A DNA stretch of 64,000 nt. It comes from Sphingomonas sp. LY29 (lineage in GTDB: Bacteria; Pseudomonadota; Alphaproteobacteria; Sphingomonadales; Sphingomonadaceae). The DNA lies in contig NZ_CP141587.1 of assembly GCF_035593985.1 (NCBI RefSeq), forward strand, positions 1,240,001 to 1,304,000. Direction: 5' to 3'. This document shows, in pieces, positions 27,656-36,465 of this stretch. The first letter of the stretch is position 1; every line of letters starts with the position of its first letter. Under the pieces are notes generated by a model. It was not told the DNA's origin. It saw only the letters and a program-made list of their open reading frames with translations, and ran no database searches. The position numbers and the translations under genes are program-made.

Positions 27656-27916
27656 TCAGCCGCCGTTCTTGATACCGACGTTCTGCTGCGCACGCTCGAT
27701 GTCGGTGCGGTGGCTGTTGCGCTGCGCTTCCCACTGGGCCGCGGTCATGCAGACCTTCTTGGACGACAGGCGCGAACCGGTCTCGGCGATGCGCTCGCAA
27801 ATCTGTGCGTTGGGATCCTTGGCGGGCTTGGCAGGCTTCGCGTCGGCCGGCGCGACCTGCGCCAGTGCCGGGACAGCAAACGCCGCACCGGCGAGGAGAG
27901 TAAGCGATTTCAACAT
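27656..27916 (-). CDS. small secreted protein, paralogue A (86 aa)
   Basis: Signal peptide (MLKSLTLLAGAAFAVPALAQ), a short Ala/Pro/Lys-rich linker, then QICERIAETGSRLSSKKVCM and QWEAQRNSHRTDIERAQQNV. The two-Cys core and the ends match paralogue B at most positions, so this is a tandem duplication. Unrecognised family, periplasmic or secreted. No Tyr, so it cannot be a tyrosine-sulfation target. Confidence 0.85.
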   Translation of the reverse strand: MLKSLTLLAGAAFAVPALAQVAPADAKPAKPAKDPNAQICERIAETGSRLSSKKVCMTAAQWEAQRNSHRTDIERAQQNVGIKNGG

Positions 27917-28001
27917 GTTCTTGAATCCCGCAGAAACAAAACAGGCTTCCGGTTAACAGATTGAAGCCAGCAACTCGACTCTGTTTTCGATGAATGGCGG
28001 A

Positions 28002-29627
28002 CTAAAGGGTATAGCCGAAGTGCCGCACCCACGGTTCGAGCGTCGGGAGCACCGACCTCATTTCTTCGCGATAGTGGCGCCAGCGGCCGTTCGACCGCGA
28101 ATAGAGCGGTTCGACGACCTGCGCATGGCTTGCGGTTGCGATCATTCCCCGCTTCGCGGCGATCGTGCGATGGTCGAGCATGGCCGGATCGAACGCGGTC
28201 CCGGCAAATTCGGCGATCGATCGCAATACTGGCTCAGGATGATCGATGAGGTCTTCGTACCGCACGTCGAGGACGTTGAGGCCCAGGACCGTGCGGGCCT
28301 CGGTCCACAAGGTCATGACGGCATCGTAGCAGGCGGCCGCGTCGTTCAGGGTCAGGAACGTTGCCATCGCCCAGTTCAGCTTGAACCGGGTTGCGAAGCA
28401 GCTCCACACCACGTCGCACGGATGTCGCAAGGCGAAGAGATATTTCGCGTCCGGAAACATGGCTTGGATCAAGGGCGCCCGAGATCCGCCAAGCGGCTGC
28501 TTGTCGACCTGAAGTCGGCCGGGATATCGCGCCTCTGCGCCCAGCGCCCGCCAGTAGGCGGCCCGGCGATCCTCAATATTCCCGCCCGCCTGTTCGGCAG
28601 CATCGAGAAAACCGCGCTCCTCGTGAACCTCAAGCTCGGACGATCCCATCAAGAAGGTGTCGAGCAGCGTTGTCCCGGAGCGCGGGAAGCCCAGCAGGAA
28701 AAGCGGCGAAGCGCGGCTATCGTCGGGCGCCACCTCGGGACGGTCCGACGATAATTTCCGTCGGCGGTCGGCAAGGTCGGTGAGGTAACGATGAGCTCCC
28801 GCCTCGGCATCGGGCTCATTGCGCCGGTCGGCGTCGTTCATCGCAGCAAAGGCATCCGCGGCGCGTCGATAGTCGCCAACCCGCTCGGCCAACTCGCCGA
28901 TCAATTGATGATAGGTTCCCTCCGGCAACGCGGACCGCGCCCGCTCCGCCGCTTCGAGCGCGGCCGCGAAGTCTTTCTTCTCACGCATCGCAAGAGCGTC
29001 GCCAAGCGCAATAAGGTCGTCCGAAGCGCCTGCGGAACGCGCATCGGCCATGACCTGGTCAAGCATACTCTCGCGATTGAGCGCCATCGCGAGCCCGGCA
29101 ATCCCCAGCAGCGCGTCGCGGTCGGCGGGGTGAGTGGTCAGGACCTCGCAATAGCGCTGCTCCGCCGCCTCAAGGCGCTCGGCCTCCGCCAATGCGCGAG
29201 CGGCCGCGACGCCTGTGCGTGCGTCGCCCGGATGACGATCGGCCAGCTGGTCGAGCCGGTCGGCGGCACCGGCCAAATCCCCGATGGCGTGCCGGGCGGC
29301 CGCGCCAAGATGGAGCCATTCGTCGCCCATCGGCCCGTCCACCGCCCGTCGGTCGATCGCCGCGAGCACATTCGCCTCGCCGCGCTGCATCAGGATCCGC
29401 GCGAGGCTGATCCAGGCGGGCTCATAATCGGGCGCGGCCCGCGTGGCCCGTTCGAAGCAACGCGTGGCCTCGTCGACCTGCCCCGCCTTCGCTTCGATCA
29501 TTCCGAGCATGTGCAGCATCGTCGCGTCATCAGTTTGCGCGGCAATCGCGTCGCGGAGGATCGCCCGGGCCTTGGCAACATCCCCGGCGCGATGCGCCTC
29601 CATGGCGCGATCGAGTGCCGCGCTCAT
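28002..29627 (-). CDS. TPR-sulfotransferase fusion protein
   Basis: 541 residues, cytosolic. Residues about 1-270 are TPR-like helical repeats. A sulfotransferase domain starts near 308 with the 5'-phosphosulfate loop FLLGFPRSGTTLLDTFL and the 3'-phosphate-binding FALRHPCDVVWSCF. This is the established 'TPR repeat-containing sulfotransferase' architecture; protein or small-molecule sulfation by PAPS is expected but the acceptor is unknown. The ATG overlaps the stop of the upstream TPR-oxygenase gene (ATGA). Confidence 0.93.
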   Translation of the reverse strand: MSAALDRAMEAHRAGDVAKARAILRDAIAAQTDDATMLHMLGMIEAKAGQVDEATRCFERATRAAPDYEPAWISLARILMQRGEANVLAAIDRRAVDGPMGDEWLHLGAAARHAIGDLAGAADRLDQLADRHPGDARTGVAAARALAEAERLEAAEQRYCEVLTTHPADRDALLGIAGLAMALNRESMLDQVMADARSAGASDDLIALGDALAMREKKDFAAALEAAERARSALPEGTYHQLIGELAERVGDYRRAADAFAAMNDADRRNEPDAEAGAHRYLTDLADRRRKLSSDRPEVAPDDSRASPLFLLGFPRSGTTLLDTFLMGSSELEVHEERGFLDAAEQAGGNIEDRRAAYWRALGAEARYPGRLQVDKQPLGGSRAPLIQAMFPDAKYLFALRHPCDVVWSCFATRFKLNWAMATFLTLNDAAACYDAVMTLWTEARTVLGLNVLDVRYEDLIDHPEPVLRSIAEFAGTAFDPAMLDHRTIAAKRGMIATASHAQVVEPLYSRSNGRWRHYREEMRSVLPTLEPWVRHFGYTL

Positions 29628-31108
29628 TCCAGAACGGCGACGTCGAATGCGACCGTCAGTCGCTCACCATCCGCAAACGGGCGCGTTCCGTGCCACATGG
29701 TGGACGGGAAGAGGGCAAGCCGACCCGGCTTCGGCTCGATCATTGCATAAGGTTCGCCCGTGAACCCGAGCTTCGGCTGCGGTCCGCCCAGCGTCAGATA
29801 TCCCGCGCGGTCCTCGCCGAGATCGTCGGGAAGCGCGATGTAGAGCGCGGAACTGATCCACCCCATCGGGTGGACATGGTCGCTATGCCGACCGCCCGAG
29901 GTCAGCCGAACCGACCAGGCGCCCGAAAATTCGATCGGCGACCGCTTCGGTCCCAGCAACGGATGGCGCTCGTCGTGCTTGGGCAAGCCCGCGACATGCT
30001 CGGCGACCACGCTGCGGATCGCCTCGCGCATCGCGACGATGTCGGGATCGATGTGATGAAACAGGTTGCCGTCGGTCTGGGTCCCGCCGCGCACCGATTG
30101 TTCGAGCGGCTGCCCCAGCGTCGTATGAAGCGCGCGCAGTTTCTGCGCGAGACGGTCGAGCGAGGGCAGCCGATCGGCGATATCGTACACCCCCGTGAAC
30201 CGCGCATCTCCTTCGAGCCACTTCCATCGCTCGTCGCCGAGCGTTCGCCATGCCAGCGACGCATAGGGCCAGAAGTGCCGCGCATCGGCGTGGGTCAGCC
30301 ACGGCTCGATCCGACGAGCCGCCGCGTCGGTCTTCCCCGTCCGAAGTAGGTGACGAATGTAGCGGATCGCGACGCTGCTGTCCTCGATCTCGCCCAGCGC
30401 TTCGAACATCGCCCCGGCCCGACCGTCCTCCCCCATTTCGTCGAGCGCGATCGCCTCGTTCACATCAAACAGACGGTGCTTTCCGATCGCGCGACGACCC
30501 TCCGCGATCACTGCGATCAGGCGCGGCCAGTGCTCGGCGTGGAGGAGGGATAGGATCTGGTCCCGGCGCAGGGCGAAGTCGGTCGGATGCGCCGCCAGCG
30601 CGGCATCGAAATTGTCGGTGAAGCCTTCGCGCTCACCATTGGCCCATCGCAGGTCGCTCAGCAGTTTCTGCCCAATCACCCATTGCGGGGATCGGGCGAC
30701 AATCTGGCGAAGGCCGGCGATCGCCGATTCGCCTTGTCCCGCCGCCAGAAAGGCGGCCGCCATGCCGATGATGATCTCCCCGTCCCCGGGCGCGATCTGC
30801 AGCGCGCGGGCATAGGCATCGACGCTGGGCAGACCGGCTTCGAACAGCGTGCGCGCAAGACCGTGGGCGATTCGGGCATTGGTCGGCGCCAGTTGCAGCG
30901 CGCGTTCCAGCGAAGGGATGGCAAGCTCGCGCCGGTCATACTGGCGCTGTATCAACCCGTGGAGATGCCAGGGCCTGAAATCGGCCGGCGACGCCCGCAT
31001 CGCGCGTTGGAGCGGTTCGATCATCGACGCAGCGCGCGGAGTGTCGAGCGCGGCGAGCGCTTCGCGAACGATCGTGTCGCTATCACTGCCCATCATCACT
31101 GCCGTCAC
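29624..31108 (-). CDS. TPR protein with C-terminal putative 2OG-Fe(II) oxygenase domain
   Basis: About 494 residues. TPR-like repeats occupy roughly residues 20-250. The C-terminal 110 residues fit the putative 2OG-Fe(II) oxygenase family of PF13759 type: HSDHVHPMGWISSALYIAL with iron-ligand His, the distal His in PSTMWHGTRPF, and Arg in GERLTVAFD. I chose the GTG at 31108, which makes a GTGA overlap with the preceding gene; ATG at 31096 is an alternative. Neighbours on both sides are also TPR enzymes, so the three may form one assembly. Confidence 0.9.
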   Translation of the reverse strand: MTAVMMGSDSDTIVREALAALDTPRAASMIEPLQRAMRASPADFRPWHLHGLIQRQYDRRELAIPSLERALQLAPTNARIAHGLARTLFEAGLPSVDAYARALQIAPGDGEIIIGMAAAFLAAGQGESAIAGLRQIVARSPQWVIGQKLLSDLRWANGEREGFTDNFDAALAAHPTDFALRRDQILSLLHAEHWPRLIAVIAEGRRAIGKHRLFDVNEAIALDEMGEDGRAGAMFEALGEIEDSSVAIRYIRHLLRTGKTDAAARRIEPWLTHADARHFWPYASLAWRTLGDERWKWLEGDARFTGVYDIADRLPSLDRLAQKLRALHTTLGQPLEQSVRGGTQTDGNLFHHIDPDIVAMREAIRSVVAEHVAGLPKHDERHPLLGPKRSPIEFSGAWSVRLTSGGRHSDHVHPMGWISSALYIALPDDLGEDRAGYLTLGGPQPKLGFTGEPYAMIEPKPGRLALFPSTMWHGTRPFADGERLTVAFDVAVLE

Positions 31109-32256
31109 AGACCGGCAAACCCGACGCCTGCGCGCGCGATGATCCGCGCCACCGCGGCCCGTTCCGCGGAACCAAGCGCCGGCGGCCACAGGTCCAGGAT
31201 CATCACCACGCGCAACTCGTCGCTGTCATTCCACGCCTCGTGCTCGATCGTGTCGTCGAACACGAACGCCTCGCCCGGGCGCCATTCGCGCGTCGTCGCA
31301 CCGACGCGAAAACCGCAGTGCGGCGGAACGATCAGCGGCAGATGGCACACCAGTCGCGTGTTCGCGACGCCGGTGTGCGCGGGAATGCGCGTGCGCGGCG
31401 CGAGCATCGAGAACATGGCGTTGGGCGAGGCGCCAAGAACATCGGGCTGCGGAAGCGCCGCCAGCAAAGCCATCGTCGCTGGGCAATGACGCGCATTGCG
31501 ATCGATCGTCCGGCCGTTCTGGATAAGGTGCAGCGCACTCCAGTCGCGGTTGTGGTTGAGCGCCTCCCATTGGCGAAGCGGCACCCGGTCGGGATATTGG
31601 ATGTAGGGCACCATCGCCGCCGCCTCGGCCTCCAGCAGCGTCTGGAATTCGTCGCGAATGGTCGCGGTGGCAGCCTCGAGCTTGTCCAGGAACGGAAAGT
31701 CCGCGCGGTCGTGAAATTCCCGCTCCGGCAGGCCCGGAAAGTGGAAGTGGCTCGGCTCCTGGTGGAAGACCTGCGTGGTGCGAGCATGGTTGGTGACGAA
31801 GCGCGTCAAGCGTTCTCGCTGCTCGGGCGATGCGGCCTCGCCGATCTCGGCCATCAAACCGACGGTCAACGCGTCGGCGTGGCTCGCGGCCCGATCCTTC
31901 GCGCGCTGGAAAACCGGACGCATCGCCGGCGGCATTTCCGACTCTTCAGGCGCCTGTGCGACGGCATGACCGAACGCCTCGCCAGCGCGCGCATCGCCCA
32001 GCCGGTCGAGCAGCATCGCCCTTGCCAGCAAAAGAGAAAAGTCGAGCGGCTGAAGCGCAAGCCCGCGATCCGTCGCGGCCAGTGCGCCGGGGAGGTCGCC
32101 GGACGCCCGACGCATCGCCGATAATTTGGTCCACAGCATGAACTGGCCGGGATCGCTCTCCGTCGCCTGCTCCAACAGGCGTGCCGCCCCGGCGACGTCG
32201 CCCATGGAAGCTGCCCGGTCGGCGTCCTGCTCGATGCTGGAAACGGCGTTGCTCAT
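31105..32256 (-). CDS. TPR - aspartyl/asparaginyl beta-hydroxylase protein
   Basis: 383 residues. The N-terminal 100 are TPR-like; the rest is an aspartyl/asparaginyl beta-hydroxylase domain of PF05118 type with the first iron His in RIPAHTGVANTR, the second His in DDTIEHEAWND, and the central NRDWSALHLIQNG. Fe(II)/2OG hydroxylation of Asp or Asn side chains, or of a small molecule, is expected. Cytosolic, without signal peptide. An intrinsic terminator separates it from the TonB receptor gene upstream. Confidence 0.92.
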   Translation of the reverse strand: MSNAVSSIEQDADRAASMGDVAGAARLLEQATESDPGQFMLWTKLSAMRRASGDLPGALAATDRGLALQPLDFSLLLARAMLLDRLGDARAGEAFGHAVAQAPEESEMPPAMRPVFQRAKDRAASHADALTVGLMAEIGEAASPEQRERLTRFVTNHARTTQVFHQEPSHFHFPGLPEREFHDRADFPFLDKLEAATATIRDEFQTLLEAEAAAMVPYIQYPDRVPLRQWEALNHNRDWSALHLIQNGRTIDRNARHCPATMALLAALPQPDVLGASPNAMFSMLAPRTRIPAHTGVANTRLVCHLPLIVPPHCGFRVGATTREWRPGEAFVFDDTIEHEAWNDSDELRVVMILDLWPPALGSAERAAVARIIARAGVGFAGL

Positions 32257-32283
32257 CGCGGCTCACCATGCCGCGCCTTTGCA

Positions 32284-32319
32284 CAAAAGAAAACGGCGGA
32301 CCTCCGAGGAGGCCCGCCG
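32284..32319 (-). terminator. intrinsic terminator between TonB receptor and TPR-hydroxylase genes
   Basis: Minus strand: GGCGGGCCTCC pairs with GGAGGTCCGCC (one G.T), followed by TTTTCTTTT. It lies about 27 nt after the receptor stop. The downstream enzyme genes either depend on read-through or have their own promoter between 32257 and 32283. Confidence 0.75.
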
Positions 32320-32345
32320 CAATCTTTTGGTCGAGTGCCGAAGAC

Positions 32346-35300
32346 TTAGAAGTCGACGGTGAACCCGGCGAACAAGTACCGGCCCAGCGAGTCATAGACC
32401 TGCGGGAAGGTGTTGCCGTTGCCGAAGCCGGCCGGGATGACCTGGCCACCACCGAGCGGCGGACGGCGATCAAGGATGTTGTTCGCACCGACGCGCAGGT
32501 TGAGCTGGTCGCGGATACGAGCCGAGAGCGCGAGATCGAAGTAGTTCTGCGCCTTCAGTTCCTTGTTGCCCTCGAGCACGGTGCCCGACAGATCTTCGTC
32601 GTTGCTGGCCGCATCGTTCTTCACGCGGCTGAAGTGACGCCACTGACCCGAAATCCCAATCCCCGACGGGAAGGTGAAGCCGAGACGGAACTTGTGGCGC
32701 CACTTCGGGTTCGGGGTGCCGCACTGGTTACCGAAGTAGCCGGCGCAGTCGTAGGTGATGTCGCCAAGCGGGTTGACTTCGAGCTTGTCGAGGTAGGTGC
32801 CGACGAGGCTGGCGTTGAAGTTGCCCCACGTTCCGATTTCACGGGCGTAGGACGCGTTCAGATCGACGCCGCGGGTCTTGATGCCACCCACGTTGGTGTT
32901 GATATCGGTCACGAAGCCGTTCGGTGTCAGATAGAGCGAGCCGAACTGGTCGCGGTTGATCCGATCGCAGAAGAAGGGATCAGCCGTATCCACGCACTGC
33001 GACACGATCGTGTCGAAACCGATCGTTCCGATGGCGTCCTTTACGCGGATGTCAAACCCGTCGACCGTGATCGCCAGACCCGGAATGAACCGCGGCTGGA
33101 GTACGAGACCAAGCGTATACGAGTCAGCCGTCTCCGGAGTCAGATCAGGGTTGCCACCAATGAAGCCGTTGTACTGATCGGCCACGTTGGCGCGGATCGA
33201 GCCATACTGAGCAGCGGTGACACCGGTCAGCTGGCACTGTGCCAGCGTCGCGTCCGGCTCTGCACCGGCGCACGGATCGGCAGAACCAGTCAAGCCGACC
33301 GACTGTGCCGAGAAGAGCTCGACGACGTTCGGCGCGCGGACTGCACGGTTGTAGCTGCCGCGGAGGCGAATGTCGCGAACCGGGGCAATTTCAGCTTCGA
33401 TCTTGTAGGTGTCGGTCGAGAAGCTGTTGCCGGCAACCGAGTAGTCCGAATAGCGGTAACCGCCGCGCAGCGTGAATTCGTGGATGAACGAATTGCTGAC
33501 GATCGGCACTTCGATTTCGCCGAACAGTTCCTTGACGTCGAACTTGCCGCTGACGCCGATGGTCGGGCCGCCCTGGCCGGCGAGGTCGCCGGTCGAGAAG
33601 GCCTGGTCGGTCTTCAGCGTCAGTGCTTCCTTACGATACTCGCCACCGATGTTGAGGCCGATGCCGCGATCCGCCCACGGGCTCTGGATGCCATATTCGC
33701 CCAGTTCCGCGGTGATGTTGAGGTTGGCAACGGTTTCCTGCGTGTCGCCGCGCTGGAAGCCCGGGGTCTGCAGGTAGTTCAACGCGGCCGGCGTGACGCC
33801 ACCCGGTGCGAAGATGTCGTAGGGGACGCAGTTCGGGTCGGTACCGTCGAGGACCGAGATACAAACCGGCGCGCCGGAGACCGGATCCGCAACGACCTGC
33901 TGAGCACGGCCGAGACGCGTGACCGAGAAGTCGTTGAGATAGGTTTCAGCGAGGATCGTCTTCCCGAATTGGTAGGACGCATCGTACGACAGGCCACGAC
34001 CCAGATCGCCGCGCATGCCGGCAACAATACGGTAGGCGGTGTGCTGGAGGTCGTCCTGGCGGCCACCACCTTCAACGTTACGACGAAGGGGGATCAGGAT
34101 CGCCGAGTTGAACGGACCCGTTGGGCCGTTGAACGTGGTCGGAGCGTTGAAACCAAGCAGCGGGGCCTGAAGCGGACCATCGCCGTCGGGATCGACACCG
34201 AAGATCGGGGTCTGACCCACGAGGTTGCCGAAGTTGCTGTTGAACTCGCCGTCGAACACGGCTGCGTCCGTAGGATCGTACGCCGCCGTAACGCAGATTG
34301 CGTCACGCTGTTGCGTCGAGAGCAGCGGGTTGTTGCAGTTCAGCGAGGTCGTGTTGCCGAAGTTACCCGACGGAGCGATCTGCGCGATAGACTGATCGTC
34401 CATGAACATCGCTTCGAGGTAGGGCTTGGCATAATCGCTGATCTCGAACTCGGCGAAGGCACCGGCCGTGTAACGCTCGTTCGGGCGCTGGTAGTAGTTG
34501 TACGGCGCGAAGTTGAACGGCGTCGAACCCGGAATGAAGTTCCGGCCGGTACCAACCTGGAACGTTCCGACGTTCGTGAAGAAGGTGCCGTTGGCCGACG
34601 TGCCCGAACCACCGCAGCTGTAGCGGCGACCGGTCGTTGCGATCTGAGCGGCGTTGAGGCCGGTCAGCGAACAGGCCGAATAGTCGCGGCGATCCTGGGT
34701 GATCGCGTCCTGCTTGCGGTACGTGGCATAGGCCATGATGTGACCGCGGTTATCGGCGAAGCCGGTTCCGAAGGCGACCGAGATGTCCTGCGCGCCACCG
34801 TCGGTGACCATGCCGCCGGGCCGCGGGAAGCCACGCGCGTCGATCGCGTCGGCAACGTCGTTGCTCAGACGGTTGTTGTGGTTGAACACGCTCGCCTGGC
34901 CGTCAATGCGAAGGCCGGTGAAGGTGGTGTCCATGATGAAGTTGACAACGCCCGCGACGGCGTCGGCGCCGTACACCGACGAAGCACCGCCGGTCAGGAC
35001 GTCGACGCGCTTGATCAGCGACGACGGGACGAAGTTGATGTCGGCGACCGGCGAGCGCGGGTCACCCGGCATCAGGCGGCGGCCGTTGATCAGGACGAGC
35101 GTGCGTGCCGAGCCGAGACCACGAAGGTTGACGGTGGCGGTGCCGGTCGAACCGTTCGAGACGTTCGAACCCTGCGCCGCGAACGACTGCGGCAGCGAGT
35201 TGATGAGATCTTCGGTGCGGGTCGTGCCCTGAAGCTTGACTTCCTGAGCGCTGATGACGGTGACCGGGCTGGCCGAGGTCAGGTTCGGCTGCGGAATGCG

Positions 35301-35510
35301 CGAGCCGGTGACGACGACGTCCTGGGCTTCCTGGATTTCCTCACCAGTGGCCGAGGTCGACGGCGGCGTCGTACCTTCCAAGGGAGCAGTGGTTTCCGGC
35401 GGATTCTGGTCGGCCGGCGGAACTTCCTGCGCGAAGGCAGGATTGGCGACCATGCTAGCACCGACCAGGAGGGTCGTGGCGAGCAGGCGCTGGCGGAAAT
35501 CGAGCTTCAT
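32346..35510 (-). CDS. large TonB-dependent outer-membrane receptor
   Basis: 1054 residues. A signal peptide (LLATTLLVGASMVANPAFAQ) is followed by a Pro/Thr-rich linker, a TonB-box-like DVVVTGSRIPQPN, a plug domain (EDLINSLPQSF, NLRGLGSARTLVLINGRRL) and a long 22-strand barrel ending in the aromatic YLFAGFTVDF. The barrel is of the roughly 1000-residue sphingomonad/caulobacter type, Cys- and Asn-rich in the extracellular loops. Ligand unknown; the PiuC-like hydroxylase in the same run hints at iron-linked uptake. Upstream region 35511-35735 carries a GTGTC dyad. Confidence 0.96.
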   Translation of the reverse strand: MKLDFRQRLLATTLLVGASMVANPAFAQEVPPADQNPPETTAPLEGTTPPSTSATGEEIQEAQDVVVTGSRIPQPNLTSASPVTVISAQEVKLQGTTRTEDLINSLPQSFAAQGSNVSNGSTGTATVNLRGLGSARTLVLINGRRLMPGDPRSPVADINFVPSSLIKRVDVLTGGASSVYGADAVAGVVNFIMDTTFTGLRIDGQASVFNHNNRLSNDVADAIDARGFPRPGGMVTDGGAQDISVAFGTGFADNRGHIMAYATYRKQDAITQDRRDYSACSLTGLNAAQIATTGRRYSCGGSGTSANGTFFTNVGTFQVGTGRNFIPGSTPFNFAPYNYYQRPNERYTAGAFAEFEISDYAKPYLEAMFMDDQSIAQIAPSGNFGNTTSLNCNNPLLSTQQRDAICVTAAYDPTDAAVFDGEFNSNFGNLVGQTPIFGVDPDGDGPLQAPLLGFNAPTTFNGPTGPFNSAILIPLRRNVEGGGRQDDLQHTAYRIVAGMRGDLGRGLSYDASYQFGKTILAETYLNDFSVTRLGRAQQVVADPVSGAPVCISVLDGTDPNCVPYDIFAPGGVTPAALNYLQTPGFQRGDTQETVANLNITAELGEYGIQSPWADRGIGLNIGGEYRKEALTLKTDQAFSTGDLAGQGGPTIGVSGKFDVKELFGEIEVPIVSNSFIHEFTLRGGYRYSDYSVAGNSFSTDTYKIEAEIAPVRDIRLRGSYNRAVRAPNVVELFSAQSVGLTGSADPCAGAEPDATLAQCQLTGVTAAQYGSIRANVADQYNGFIGGNPDLTPETADSYTLGLVLQPRFIPGLAITVDGFDIRVKDAIGTIGFDTIVSQCVDTADPFFCDRINRDQFGSLYLTPNGFVTDINTNVGGIKTRGVDLNASYAREIGTWGNFNASLVGTYLDKLEVNPLGDITYDCAGYFGNQCGTPNPKWRHKFRLGFTFPSGIGISGQWRHFSRVKNDAASNDEDLSGTVLEGNKELKAQNYFDLALSARIRDQLNLRVGANNILDRRPPLGGGQVIPAGFGNGNTFPQVYDSLGRYLFAGFTVDF

Positions 35511-35583
35511 AAAATATCTTCCCCTTGCTTGCCGCGGTCGTAGCGCGACAGACGGTTCCGCAATGTTTCCATCGCTTCACAGA

Positions 35584-35601
35584 GTGTCTGTTACGTGACA
35601 C
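35584..35601 (-). promoter_or_regulatory. dyad GTGTC-N8-GACAC upstream of the TonB receptor
   Basis: A perfect 5+5 inverted repeat with 8-nt spacer, 74 nt upstream of the receptor ATG. It could be a regulator site. I see no convincing Fur-type box and no EcfG match in this 225-bp divergent region. Confidence 0.35.
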
Positions 35602-35735
35602 GGCGAGGTGCTGGCAACGACCTGACCCTGTTCCGCCACTCTTCTGCGGACCCGTGTCGTAAAATTGCAACAGCGGCGCCTTGTGCCTGAAGGGTGCGAC
35701 GCCATAGGCTGCTGGTAGCAAGGGGAGACCGAATC

Positions 35736-36254
35736 ATGTCCCGCATTTTGATTGTCGCGAGTGTCGCGCTGCTGGCCCAGCCGGCGATCGCCCAGAAGCG
35801 CGCCCGCGCAGATTCGGCGCAAGTGCATCGCCTGCTGGGCTGCCGGGCCGAGGCCGATCCGGCCAAGCGGCTCGCCTGCTTCGACCGCGAAACCTCGTCG
35901 ATCGAAACGGCCATCGCCCGCAAGGACCTGGTCTTCGTCGATCGCGAGCGAGCCACTGCGGCGCGCAAGGATCTGTTCGGATTCTCGGTACCCAGCTTCG
36001 GCGGCCTGTTCGGCGGCGGCGACGAGGATGACATCAAGCAGATCGAGAGCACCGTCGTCGCGACGAGCCGCAATGCCGACGGGGGCTGGGTCATCACGCT
36101 GGCCGACAAGTCAGTGTGGAGCCAGACCGACGACACGCCGCTCGGGCTGTCGCCGAAGCGCGGCAACAAGGTCGTCGTCCGCCGGGCCACGCTCGGCGCC
36201 TTCCGCCTCAGCGTGAACGGGCAGCCGGGACTGAAAGTGAAGCGGGTAGGTTAG
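35736..36254 (+). CDS. periplasmic protein of unknown function
   Basis: 172 residues: signal peptide (MSRILIVASVALLAQPAIAQ), then LLGCRAEADPAKRLACFDRE, a two-Cys motif common to short periplasmic bacterial domains. A Gly-rich FGGLFGGGDEDD stretch follows, then a beta-rich C-terminal half (GGWVITLADKSVWSQTDDT). AGGGGAG ribosome site 9 nt upstream. Divergent from the TonB receptor; its stop shares four bases with the DUF2093 gene. Not assigned to a function. Confidence 0.82.
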   Translation: MSRILIVASVALLAQPAIAQKRARADSAQVHRLLGCRAEADPAKRLACFDRETSSIETAIARKDLVFVDRERATAARKDLFGFSVPSFGGLFGGGDEDDIKQIESTVVATSRNADGGWVITLADKSVWSQTDDTPLGLSPKRGNKVVVRRATLGAFRLSVNGQPGLKVKRVG

Positions 36255-36463
36255 AGGGCGCCGGCCTTCTGCTCGGCCTTCAGGCTGGTCGCGGCGTCGA
36301 TGTAGGCTTCCTGCCGCGCCACCGACCAGTAGCGCAGTTCCTCCAGCGGGATCGCGGTGCCGGTGACCGCACAGCGGACATGATCGCCCGTCGCCAGCAT
36401 CCGGAACGTGCCCTCTAGATAATGGATCTTCGCCTCGCGCGATCCGCCGCCACTCATCAACAT
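36251..36463 (-). CDS. DUF2093 domain protein
   Basis: 70 residues, the usual size. KIHYLEGTFRMLATGDHVRCAVTG and IPLEELRYWSVARQEAY identify the alphaproteobacterial DUF2093 family of unknown function. It directly follows xseA on the same strand, a frequent association. Confidence 0.88.
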   Translation of the reverse strand: MLMSGGGSREAKIHYLEGTFRMLATGDHVRCAVTGTAIPLEELRYWSVARQEAYIDAATSLKAEQKAGAL

Positions 36464-36465
36464 CG

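Noticed and set aside
32181..35543. A 1120-codon plus-strand open frame opposite the TonB receptor
   Set aside because: It contains no recognisable domain and is low-complexity Arg/Val/Asp-rich; the receptor on the other strand has a signal peptide, plug and barrel. Open antisense frames are common at this base composition.
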